This document shows positions 1-5,791 of a stretch of 6,161 bases of DNA, one piece after another. Position numbers and translations under genes: made by a program. The DNA lies in NCBI GenBank assembly GCA_025924845.1, contig JAICHN010000311.1:1-6161 (forward strand), read 5' to 3'. The notes under the pieces were generated by a model, which worked only from the letters and a program-made list of their open reading frames with translations, was not told where the DNA came from and made no database searches. The stretch is from Chloroflexota bacterium (GTDB taxonomy: Bacteria > Chloroflexota > UBA5177 > JANWHV01). Within the stretch, counting starts at the first letter, position 1. Every line of letters starts with the position of its first letter.

Positions 1-1
1 A

Positions 2-778
2 AACTGGCCGATCGAAACCGTCGCCCCAACTACTCAGGATGCCACCTATATTGAGGTCTGGCCCCCCTATGAAAACTATAGCGATCTGCAATTGCTGATT
101 CTGGGCGCCCGGAAGCTTGCCCCTGAGAAGCAGGTAATCCTGGCCGCCTACCTGGCGCCGTTGCTGGGCGCCGTTGATGAGACGCTGCCGCCCGCCGAGC
201 GGGCCACCCGACTGGCAAGCGCCGCTATCTGGGCGAACGGCGGCTTCCATCTGCTGATCGGGGAGCGGGACGGCGCCCTCACCCATGCCTACTATCCCAA
301 ATACGCCAGGTTACGGCCCGACTTCGCGACGGTGATGCGCCGCTACTACGACTTCGTAGTCCGTTACGAGAACGTGCTTAGCGACCGGCGGCTGGTGACC
401 ATGCCCCGAGATGATGTGTACGCGGCGGTGGAGATCACTGGGCATCACAGCTCGCCAATCGGCATCGCGGGCACGATCTGGACTATCCACCGCTCGATGC
501 CCGGCTTCCGCACGCTCAGCCTGATCAATCTAGCCGATGCCGAGAATACACTCTGGAACGCCCCGAAGCCGCCAGTGCGCGTCCTGGAGAACCTAGCCGT
601 CAGCTTCGAGGTTGGGACACCGGTAACCAGCCTGTTTATTGCCGATCCGGATGGATCCCACCCGATCCCCAGGCGAACGGCATTCACCTCACACGGGGAG
701 GGCGCCGCGACGCGCATCCGGTTCGAGGTGCCGCGGCTTGAATATTGGACTCTGGTGGTCGCCAGGGTTGAGGATTAG
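2..778 (+). CDS. GH66 family glycoside hydrolase (dextranase or cycloisomaltooligosaccharide glucanotransferase), C-terminal part
   Basis: Only the last 258 codons are present; the gene enters from the left edge with its frame open from base 2 and ends at TAG 776-778. GH66 enzymes act on alpha-1,6-glucan (dextran), either endo-hydrolysing it to isomaltooligosaccharides or cyclising the products. Visible family-like blocks are IEVWPPYENYSDLQ (about residues 18-31 of the fragment), then ILAAYLAPL, then the aromatic run HAYYPKYARL and the YYDFVVRYENVLSD block. These cover the end of the catalytic barrel. The last ~120 residues, rich in short hydrophobic strands, fit the C-terminal beta-sandwich of the family. 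The catalytic Asp/Glu pair and any signal peptide lie upstream of the window. No long insertion (such as an embedded CBM35) occurs in the visible part, but it could lie further upstream, so dextranase and cyclising enzyme cannot be separated here. The gene is 27 bp from the downstream GH15 gene and probably co-transcribed with it. The family call is by motif recall. Confidence 0.8.
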   Translation, partial: NWPIETVAPTTQDATYIEVWPPYENYSDLQLLILGARKLAPEKQVILAAYLAPLLGAVDETLPPAERATRLASAAIWANGGFHLLIGERDGALTHAYYPKYARLRPDFATVMRRYYDFVVRYENVLSDRRLVTMPRDDVYAAVEITGHHSSPIGIAGTIWTIHRSMPGFRTLSLINLADAENTLWNAPKPPVRVLENLAVSFEVGTPVTSLFIADPDGSHPIPRRTAFTSHGEGAATRIRFEVPRLEYWTLVVARVED

Positions 779-805
779 GAATCACCAGACAGTGGGCGGC
801 AGGAA

Positions 806-1903
806 ATGGATGAGTTAATCGCACGGAGCATACAAATCATCAGATCCGGTCAGGGGGAGAGCGGCGCCTACTACGCCTGCCCCACCTACCCTACCTACCA
901 GTATTGCTGGTTTCGCGACGGTACTTTCACAGCGCATGCCATGGACCTATGGGGCGAAAGGGAGAGCGCGGCGCGGTTCTACAATTGGGCAAGCCGCACG
1001 GTCACCGCCAGGGCGGCGGCCGTGGACCGCTGCGTGGCTGCCGCCGCTGAGCAACGGCCTCCCGATCCTGCCGATCTCCTCCATACCCGCTACACCCTGG
1101 ACGGCACGCTGGGCATCGATGAGTGGCCCAATTTCCAGCTCGACGGCTTCGGCACCCTGCTGTGGGGATTTGGTCGGCACCTCGCCGCCGGCACGTCACC
1201 GCTTCCCACGGTCTGGACCGAAGCGGTTCGCCTGCTGGTCCGCTACATCGCGGCACTCTGGCGTAGGCCGAATTACGACTGTTGGGAGGAGTTTGCCGAT
1301 CGGATCGCCGTGTCCACACTGGCTGCCCTGTACGCCGGCCTCCAGACGGCGGCGCGGATCCTGACTGACGATCCGGTCTGCGTCGACGCGGCGCGGGCGT
1401 CCGCCGAGATTCGTGCTCTGGTGCTTGAACGGGGCGCCATGGATGGGCATCTGATCAAACAGATTAACGGGGCCGACGTGGTGGACGGCAGTCTCCTCTG
1501 GGCGTCGGTCCCTTTTGGCGAAGATGCTCTATGCGCTCCGCAAGATGAGATCATGCGGGCTACCGTGGCCCGCATCGAACACGACCTGGTGGGAGGCACG
1601 GGTGGGGTACATCGCTACCGCGCCGATACCTTCTATGGCGGAGGCGAATGGATGCTCTTGACGGCGCTGCTCGGTGAATATCGGCTGGCGGCGGGCGATC
1701 GGGCGGGGGCAAGGCGCTGCCTGGCCTACGTCGCGGCGCATGCCGACGCATCCGGCGCCTTACCCGAACAGTCGAGCGCGGCCGTCCTTGCCCCTGCTCG
1801 GGTACAGGAATGGATTGATTGTTGGGGACCGGTGGCGCGGCCCTTGCTCTGGTCGCATGCCGGCTTCCTCAGTCTGAGCACCGCTTTAGGCGAGGAGCGA
1901 TGA
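806..1903 (+). CDS. GH15 family glucohydrolase (glucoamylase / isomaltose glucohydrolase-like), probably cytoplasmic
   Basis: The product is a 365-residue exo-acting alpha-glucosidase of family GH15, an inverting (alpha/alpha)6-barrel enzyme that releases glucose from non-reducing ends. Family-like landmarks in order are YCWFRDG (33-39, substrate-binding Trp/Arg/Asp), NFQLDGFG (109-116), YDCWEE (157-162, with E161 the expected general acid), LPEQ (319-322, with E321 the expected general base) and WSHAGF (349-354). The protein is only the catalytic barrel and lacks the N-terminal beta-sandwich of many bacterial glucoamylases. It has no signal peptide, so it should act in the cytoplasm. The start ATG at 806 places the N-terminus just before the first barrel helix. 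Its Shine-Dalgarno is poor: AGGA at 801-804 sits almost against the ATG, which may mean coupling to the GH66 gene 27 bp upstream. Next to a GH66 enzyme the likely substrate is isomaltose or isomaltooligosaccharides, as for the characterised GH15 isomaltose glucohydrolase of Kribbella. That specificity is inferred from context. Confidence 0.85.
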   Translation: MDELIARSIQIIRSGQGESGAYYACPTYPTYQYCWFRDGTFTAHAMDLWGERESAARFYNWASRTVTARAAAVDRCVAAAAEQRPPDPADLLHTRYTLDGTLGIDEWPNFQLDGFGTLLWGFGRHLAAGTSPLPTVWTEAVRLLVRYIAALWRRPNYDCWEEFADRIAVSTLAALYAGLQTAARILTDDPVCVDAARASAEIRALVLERGAMDGHLIKQINGADVVDGSLLWASVPFGEDALCAPQDEIMRATVARIEHDLVGGTGGVHRYRADTFYGGGEWMLLTALLGEYRLAAGDRAGARRCLAYVAAHADASGALPEQSSAAVLAPARVQEWIDCWGPVARPLLWSHAGFLSLSTALGEER

Positions 1904-1945
1904 ACATGCGGGGCGGGCGCGAATTCTGACGCTGAAATGCCTGGC

Positions 1946-1979
1946 GGAAGATCCCGACCCTAAAGTGTCAGGATCTTCC
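1946..1979. terminator. Putative bidirectional terminator hairpin between convergent genes
   Basis: GGAAGATCC (1946-1954) pairs perfectly with GGATCTTCC (1971-1979). After one mismatch (1955/1970), GAC (1956-1958) pairs with GTC (1967-1969), leaving an 8-nt loop. The stem can form in RNA from either strand and lies 42 bp past the GH15 stop and about 80 bp past the ABC gene stop. Neither side has a good T-tract: the plus side continues AGATAGTTCCTT and the minus side has only a TTT. It is therefore an imperfect intrinsic terminator, and mRNA 3'-end protection is an alternative role. Confidence 0.55.
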
Positions 1980-2028
1980 AGATAGTTCCTTCGATCTCAC
2001 ACCCGGCCGCAGCCGTTCGTCCCTACCA

Positions 2029-2044
2029 GGGGACCGCGGTCCCC
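2029..2044. repeat. 16-bp perfect palindrome GGGGACCGCGGTCCCC
   Basis: The sequence equals its own reverse complement over all 16 bases and lies 17 bp beyond the stop codon of the minus-strand ABC gene. In the ABC transcript it could form a compact GC-rich hairpin and, with the 1946-1979 stem, help end transcription or stabilise the 3' end. With no spacer it cannot form a full stem without opening the central bases. No T-tract follows. An operator role is unlikely at the 3' ends of both genes. Confidence 0.45.
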
Positions 2045-2061
2045 GGACCCGGCGATCCGCC

Positions 2062-4131
2062 CTATCGGCCATCCCCGGTCGGCTCCAAAACCGGACGGGC
2101 GCGTGGTCTTCTGCCCCGATACCTACCGTTCGGCGCCTCGAACTCGGTCTCGTCCGCCGGGTCGTTCAGGTAGGCGGCGGCTTGCAAGGTGAACAGGTGC
2201 GCGTACTGACCGCCCAGGGCCATCAACTCCTGGTGCGTGCCCTGCTCGATCAACTCACCCTCCTGCAGCATCATGATGCGATCGGCCATGCGGACAGTGG
2301 AGAAGCGGTGAGAGATGTAGAGGGCGGTGTGGCCCTTGGTCAGGGCGCGAAGGCGGGCAAAGAGATCGAACTCTGCCTGGGCGTCCAGCGCCGCCGTCGG
2401 CTCGTCCAGGATCAGAATCGGCGCGTCGCGCATGAAGGCGCGGGCCAGCGCCACCTTTTGCCACTCCCCACCCGAGAGGTTGACCCCCTCGTCGAACCAC
2501 TTACCCAGCATGGTCTCGTACTGCTGAGGCAGCCGTTCCACCACGTCCCGCGCCCCGCTGCGCCGCGCCGCCTCGAAGATCGCCTCCTCGTTTTCCAGTT
2601 CCTCGTGACGGCCAAGGCCGATGTTCTCACGTGCCGTGAATTGATAGGTAGCGTAGTCTTGCAGCATGATCGCGATTTGTTGGCGCAGTTCGGTCGGGTC
2701 GTAGTCGCGGATGTCGTTTCCATCGAGCAAGATACGCCCGCTGGTGGGGTCATACAGCCGGGTAAGCAGCTTGATCAGGGTGGTCTTTCCCGCCCCGTTC
2801 TTGCCCACCAGGGCCACGGTCTCCCCAGGATGGATAGTGAAGCTGACATCGCGCAGGATGTAGCGATCCGTCCCCGCGTAGCTGAAGGACACGTGCTCGA
2901 ACTCGATTTCGCCCCGTAGCGGATTCGGCATGGGAATCGGATCGGTCGGCGCCACCACCTTGGGCCGTTCCTTGAGCAGATCGAAGAGCGAGGTCAGGTA
3001 CAGATTGTTCTCATACATGCTGCTCAGTCCAGTCAGCAGATTCTGGAACGAAGTCTGGACGGACGAAGCCACCTGGGTGTACAGCGTAAGGTCGCCCAGG
3101 GTCAGCTTCCCGGCCACCGCCTGCGCCGCCACGTAGAGATAGGTGCCCGACGAGGCGATCGTGGTCAACATGCTCCAGACATAGGCGGCCAGGTAGCGCC
3201 GGCTCACCAGGCCCTTCTGATCGTCATAGTATTTCTGGGCCAGCACCCGGAAACGGTCGATGAAGAAGTTACCCAGGGTCAGGATCTTCACTTCCTTGGC
3301 ATAGGTATCGGTGGTGAGCAGGGTAAGGAGGTAGGCCATACGCCGCCGGATCGGCGAGTTGCGGCGGGCGATAGCGTAGCCCCACCAACCGTAGCGCGCG
3401 TTCGAGATGAACGAGGGAATGGGGGCAACCAGCGCTACCAGGGCCAGCCACGGGCTCAGCCCGACCAACAGCGCGATCATGCTGGCGAAAGTGATCATGG
3501 TGCGGACCAGGCCGAACGTCTGCGAGACCATCTGCACCGGACGGGTGGTCGCCTCGCGTTGCGCTTGCTGAAGCATGTCGTAGGATTGCGCATCCTCGAA
3601 GAACGCCAGATCCAGGGTCGATGCACGCTCGATGATCAGCAATTGCACGCTCATGCTGATCCGTTCCTGCAACAGTTGTTGGCTGATATTGGAGAGGGTG
3701 CTCAGCAGCGCATTGAAGGCCGTAATGATAAATTGAAAGGCCGAAATGACGATCACCACGCCCAGGGCGGAGAGCACGGGAAGCTGTATGCTGCCCCAGA
3801 GGATCGGCACATTGAGTTGCACCCGATCCGGGAGGTGTTGCGCGTGCAGGAAAATAGCCTTCACCACCGCATTTACCAGCAACTTGGCGGCGTACGCCTG
3901 GATAGCGGGAATGAAGCCGGCCAGCACCGTGCTGCAGGCGAGGAGGAGGGTTAGGGGGCGGCTGGCGCCCCAGACAAGCTGGAGCACCTGCGGCACTCCG
4001 GCCAGGGTGCCGCGTAACTGCTTGCGCACCAGATCCAGTCGGGCACGCAGGGTCTTTGGGGTCTCTTCGCCGGGGCGGGGTTTATTGCGGAACGACCCAT
4101 CCCGCCAACCTCCTCCTCCATACATGTGCAT
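2062..4131 (-). CDS. ABC exporter half-transporter (fused membrane domain plus ATPase)
   Basis: This 689-residue inner-membrane protein has an N-terminal ABC-exporter membrane domain (about 50-385) with hydrophobic segments near 58-80, 117-140, 208-226, 227-243 and 314-340 and a weaker sixth at about 345-370. The nucleotide-binding domain follows (about 407-650). All ATPase motifs are intact: Walker A GKNGAGKTT (443-451), Q-loop Q491, signature LSGGEWQK (552-559), Walker B ILILDEP (572-578, catalytic E577), D-loop ALD (581-583) and switch H608. It could thus work as a homodimer. The fused layout is that of type IV exporters (MdlB/MsbA-like), not of CUT1-type sugar importers, and no binding protein or permease gene is nearby. 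The substrate cannot be read from sequence. The tail (about 663-689) is basic and probably disordered. The start ATG at 4129-4131 is preceded by AAGGGA about 12 nt upstream; a second ATG two codons in (4123-4125) is further from it. The glucokinase gene ends 111 bp upstream on the same strand, so co-transcription is possible. Confidence 0.9.
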   Translation of the reverse strand: MHMYGGGGWRDGSFRNKPRPGEETPKTLRARLDLVRKQLRGTLAGVPQVLQLVWGASRPLTLLLACSTVLAGFIPAIQAYAAKLLVNAVVKAIFLHAQHLPDRVQLNVPILWGSIQLPVLSALGVVIVISAFQFIITAFNALLSTLSNISQQLLQERISMSVQLLIIERASTLDLAFFEDAQSYDMLQQAQREATTRPVQMVSQTFGLVRTMITFASMIALLVGLSPWLALVALVAPIPSFISNARYGWWGYAIARRNSPIRRRMAYLLTLLTTDTYAKEVKILTLGNFFIDRFRVLAQKYYDDQKGLVSRRYLAAYVWSMLTTIASSGTYLYVAAQAVAGKLTLGDLTLYTQVASSVQTSFQNLLTGLSSMYENNLYLTSLFDLLKERPKVVAPTDPIPMPNPLRGEIEFEHVSFSYAGTDRYILRDVSFTIHPGETVALVGKNGAGKTTLIKLLTRLYDPTSGRILLDGNDIRDYDPTELRQQIAIMLQDYATYQFTARENIGLGRHEELENEEAIFEAARRSGARDVVERLPQQYETMLGKWFDEGVNLSGGEWQKVALARAFMRDAPILILDEPTAALDAQAEFDLFARLRALTKGHTALYISHRFSTVRMADRIMMLQEGELIEQGTHQELMALGGQYAHLFTLQAAAYLNDPADETEFEAPNGRYRGRRPRARPVLEPTGDGR

Positions 4132-4242
4132 CGTAGAGCGATGTCCCTTCGCGGTGGTTGATTCTGTCTCCGCTCAGGGTAACATGCTCCTTCCACTCGG
4201 CGCACCGCCCGAACGGCTAGCTGACCACTCTCGCGCGGCGAA

Positions 4243-5244
4243 TCAGTGCGCGCGCAGTCCATGGACCGCGGCGCCGATCAGGGCGATTTTGGGGTTGAGG
4301 ATCACATGCACCGGGACGCGATTCAACAGATCGGCAAACCGGCCCTTCCGTTTGAACGAGGCCATGAAGCCGTCGTGTTGGAGCATGGGCAGAATACGCG
4401 GCGGGATTCCCCCGCCTACGTAGACGCCGCCCGTGGCCATCACTTTCAGGGCAAGATTCCCCGCTTCCGCCCCCATGATCGAGACAAAGGTTTCGAGCGT
4501 GGCCCGGCAGAGCGCGCTGGGCTCCTCGCCCGCCGGCGTGCCGTCAGGTTGACCTGTTCGCACGATGATCGGGGTAGGGTCGGCTGCCGCGCGCAGTTGC
4601 TCGGCCAACCAGGCAGGCTCCGGGGCGACGCCGCTGTCCTTGAGACAGGCATAGATGTTGGGGAGGCCGCGGCCGGAGCATACTCGCTCGTAGCTCACGT
4701 GGTCCATCCGTTCGAGCAGGTAGCGCAGCAGGGCCACCTCGCCCGCGTTGGTCGGCGCGAAATCGGCGTGGCCGCCCTCCGAGGCATGGGTGTGGTAGCG
4801 GGTGCCTTCCCAGGTAAGAAAAGCCTCACCCAGCCCGGTGCCGGGCGCGATCACCGCGATGTTCCCATGCTGGGTCGGCTCTCCCTCGGTGAGCGTTTGC
4901 AGGTCCTCGGGCAGCAGGTAGGGGACGGCGGTAGCCATCGCCTCCAGGTCGTTCAACAGGCGTACGGACTTCAGCTTTAAGGCTCGGGCGATGTCGCGCT
5001 CATCCATGGTCCACGGCAAGTTGGTCACCGTGGCCGTGCCGTTGACCACCGGCCCCGCCACCCCAATGCTCGCCCGTTCCACGGGATACTTCGTCTGGGC
5101 CAGAAAGGTCTGAACCAACGCCTCCAGACTGGGGAACTGCCCGCTGGGAAACGTCGCCTCCTCGAGGGGCGCCCGTTCCCCCTTAGCGGGGTCGTAGATT
5201 GCCAGATTGGTCTTGGTCCCGCCGAGATCACCGGCCAGCAACAT
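4243..5244 (-). CDS. glk: Glucokinase, GLK type (ATP:glucose 6-phosphotransferase)
   Basis: The enzyme phosphorylates glucose to glucose-6-phosphate with ATP in the cytoplasm. The 333-residue product fits the GLK family (about 320-340). It has the N-terminal phosphate loop GDLGGTKTN (5-13), LLNDLEA (96-102) with predicted catalytic base D99, the GTGLGE loop (135-140), SEGGHADF (155-162) with glucose-binding E156 and H159, ERVCSG (186-191) with E186, and the C-terminal nucleotide-site segment GGVYVGGGIPPRI (272-284). N98, D99, E156, H159 and E186 match the known E. coli Glk active-site residues with a constant one-residue offset. The CxCGxxGCxE zinc motif of ROK-type glucokinases is absent. 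I chose ATG 5242-5244 because MLLAGDLGG is the usual GLK beginning and GGAAGAGAG lies just upstream. The frame stays open to an upstream alternative start at 5316, but the extra 24 residues are low-complexity and unlike the family. It would consume the glucose made by the GH15 enzyme. The ABC exporter gene lies 111 bp downstream. Confidence 0.93.
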   Translation of the reverse strand: MLLAGDLGGTKTNLAIYDPAKGERAPLEEATFPSGQFPSLEALVQTFLAQTKYPVERASIGVAGPVVNGTATVTNLPWTMDERDIARALKLKSVRLLNDLEAMATAVPYLLPEDLQTLTEGEPTQHGNIAVIAPGTGLGEAFLTWEGTRYHTHASEGGHADFAPTNAGEVALLRYLLERMDHVSYERVCSGRGLPNIYACLKDSGVAPEPAWLAEQLRAAADPTPIIVRTGQPDGTPAGEEPSALCRATLETFVSIMGAEAGNLALKVMATGGVYVGGGIPPRILPMLQHDGFMASFKRKGRFADLLNRVPVHVILNPKIALIGAAVHGLRAH

Positions 5245-5251
5245 TCGCCCA

Positions 5252-5262
5252 CTCTCTTCCTT
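5252..5262 (-). promoter_or_regulatory. Ribosome binding site deciding the glucokinase start
   Basis: On the minus strand the purine run GAAGGAAGAGAG ends 7 nt before ATG 5244. No comparable purine run precedes the upstream alternative start at 5316, which supports the 333-residue form of glucokinase. Confidence 0.5.
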
Positions 5263-5422
5263 CTCCGCCGCGCTCCCCGATGGGACCGCGCGGGCAACTT
5301 GGACACAGCGTACCAAAAGAAGAGGCTTGCCGCCAGACCGTCCCTTTCAGGCGTGCGCCTCACATTTGTGGTGGGGAAGCATTGGCGGACGGGAGCACAG
5401 GAGAGTAGTCTCCTTGCCGGCA

Positions 5423-5454
5423 GGCACGGCTACGTCTTAGATTGAGACCGTGCC
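5423..5454. repeat. Imperfect inverted repeat upstream of glucokinase
   Basis: GGCACGG (5423-5429) pairs with CCGTGCC (5448-5454). TCT (5435-5437) pairs with AGA (5445-5447), leaving a 5-nt bulge (CTACG) on one side and a 7-nt loop. It lies about 180 bp before the glucokinase start. It could be an operator, or a terminator for the short minus-strand ORF that ends at 5511, but no T-tract follows on the minus strand. Confidence 0.4.
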
Positions 5455-5510
5455 GTGAGGAGGAGGCATGATGGAAGGTACTCTCACCTTAAGTTCTGGG
5501 CCGCGTCGGC

Positions 5511-5753
5511 TCAGGATATCTCGGAGGGATCTGCCGTTTGCCTATACTCGCGCAGCCATGCCATCACCTCGACGAACTTGTCGGCGGGGACATTGTTTCT
5601 GCGCGACCACTCGTTCTCCTCCGCGCGCCAGGGGATCACATCACGTGATCCCCTGGGGTCCTCAGGAAGTATACGCGCAGGCGGGCACGGGACGGAGCCA
5701 ACAACATGGGTGCGCACTCCACTTTCAGTCGCGCCCATTATACAGTGGTGCAT
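5511..5753 (-). CDS. Short hypothetical ORF or gene remnant, unrecognised
   Basis: The open frame codes for at most 80 residues. The C-terminal ~40 residues (about 39-80, containing IPWRAEENEWSRRNN and KFVEVMAWLREYRQ) look like real coding sequence: GC-ending codons, a balanced composition and an amphipathic helical pattern. The N-terminal half (MHHCIMGATES, then a Pro/Arg-rich stretch) does not look like a folded protein. The first ATG lies inside the large palindrome, upstream of the minus-strand TATAAT box, and has no ribosome binding site, so the nominal start is doubtful. GTG codons near 5717 or 5641 are alternatives. It may be a small gene starting inside, or the 3' end of a decayed gene. 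I do not recognise the family and assign no function. No sequence on either side continues it. Confidence 0.3.
   Translation of the reverse strand: MHHCIMGATESGVRTHVVGSVPCPPARILPEDPRGSRDVIPWRAEENEWSRRNNVPADKFVEVMAWLREYRQTADPSEIS
5628..5656. repeat. 12-bp perfect inverted repeat with 5-nt spacer
   Basis: CCAGGGGATCAC (5628-5639) is the exact reverse complement of GTGATCCCCTGG (5645-5656), with ATCAC between them. It can form a stable hairpin in RNA of either strand or serve as a dyad binding site. It lies inside the short minus-strand ORF, at the border between its implausible N-terminal half and its coding-like C-terminal half. This suggests that the ORF really begins after the repeat, or that the repeat marks a junction. 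Confidence 0.6.
5737..5742 (-). promoter_or_regulatory. Mirror-image -10 box (TATAAT) facing left
   Basis: By symmetry of the palindrome, the minus strand also reads TATAATGGGCGCG here, directed toward the short minus-strand ORF and, further on, the glucokinase gene. Whether it is active cannot be told. If it is, the transcript would begin near 5730, downstream of the nominal ATG of the 5511-5753 ORF. Confidence 0.35.
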
Positions 5754-5765
5754 AATGCACCACTG

Positions 5766-5771
5766 TATAAT
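5766..5771 (+). promoter_or_regulatory. Putative -10 box (TATAAT) of the M20 peptidase gene
   Basis: This is a perfect TATAAT followed by GGGCGC. Transcription would start near 5778, giving a very short leader (about 14 nt) with GGAGGA at its 5' end before ATG 5792. No TTGACA-like -35 sequence is found 15-19 bp upstream, where the left arm of the palindrome lies, so the promoter may need an activator, or a repressor may bind the dyad. Confidence 0.5.
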
Positions 5772-5777
5772 GGGCGC

Positions 5778-5783
5778 GGAGGA
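5778..5783 (+). promoter_or_regulatory. Ribosome binding site of the M20 peptidase gene
   Basis: GGAGGA sits 8 nt before ATG 5792-5794, a near-ideal Shine-Dalgarno. Its first base is the last base of the large palindrome, so a hairpin or a bound regulator there could affect translation as well as transcription. Confidence 0.7.
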
Positions 5784-5791
5784 TTACGCGG

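Larger units (their letters stand above)
1904..2061. other. Convergent intergenic region between GH15 and ABC exporter genes
   Basis: This 158-bp gap separates two converging genes. It contains a strong hairpin (1946-1979) and a 16-bp perfect palindrome (2029-2044), described separately. The only other structure is a nine-codon reading frame at 1900-1929 that overlaps the GH15 stop as ATGA. No other gene is visible. Confidence 0.7.
5245..5510. other. Upstream region of glucokinase, no convincing gene
   Basis: These 266 bp lie between the glucokinase start and the short minus-strand ORF. They should contain the glucokinase promoter, but I could not identify good -35/-10 boxes on the minus strand. 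Visible structure is the imperfect inverted repeat at 5423-5454, a small palindrome TGCCGGCA at 5415-5422, and on the plus strand a strong ribosome-binding-site-like run (AGGAGGAGG, 5458-5466) before ATGATG at 5468-5473. The plus-strand frame from there runs antisense to the short ORF at 5511-5753 and does not look like a real protein. Confidence 0.5.
5730..5778. repeat. 49-bp palindrome (24-bp perfect arms, 1-nt centre)
   Basis: Bases 5730-5753 are the exact reverse complement of 5755-5778, centred on A5754. Symmetry is lost immediately outside (T5729 against G5779). The centre reads GGTGCATAATGCACC. Each arm carries TATAATGGGCGCG pointing outward, at 5766-5778 on the plus strand and mirrored at 5742-5730 on the minus strand. 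The right arm ends at the first base of the M20 gene's ribosome binding site. The structure fits a symmetric bidirectional promoter/operator. A cruciform, an RNA hairpin or a small mobile repeat are alternatives. I saw no second copy in this window. Confidence 0.85.

Noticed and set aside
2182..2919. Plus-strand 245-codon frame opposite the ABC gene
   Set aside because: It is the complement of the ATPase domain, rich in Gln/His/Arg/Leu with no family motif; a GC-rich shadow.
4174..4192. Three-codon frame (ATG TTA CCC TGA) with AAGGAG on the minus strand between glucokinase and the ABC gene
   Set aside because: The AAGGAG is only 1 nt from the ATG, too close for normal initiation; probably chance.
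4246..4980. Plus-strand 244-codon frame opposite glucokinase
   Set aside because: A shadow of the clearly recognised glucokinase gene.
5245..5316. Upstream extension of glucokinase to a start at 5316
   Set aside because: The extra 24 residues precede the conserved MLLAGDLGG beginning, and a purine-rich ribosome binding site supports the start at 5244.
5299..5316. TTGG-N10-CCAA dyad before glucokinase as a LacI-type operator
   Set aside because: Only four bases per arm match, within chance for this length, and the spacing is not supported by any nearby regulator gene.
5468..5755. Plus-strand 95-codon frame with a good ribosome binding site
   Set aside because: From 5511 on it is antisense to the better coding-like minus-strand frame and its residues are Arg/Ser/Pro/Cys-rich, typical of an opposite-strand shadow; kept only as a finding about the start signal.
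5744..5764. Resemblance of the palindrome centre (GGTGCATAATGCACC) to the XerC half of a dif site
   Set aside because: Only part of one half-site resembles dif; the 6-nt central region and the TTATGTTAAAT-like half are missing, and perfect symmetry is not typical of dif.
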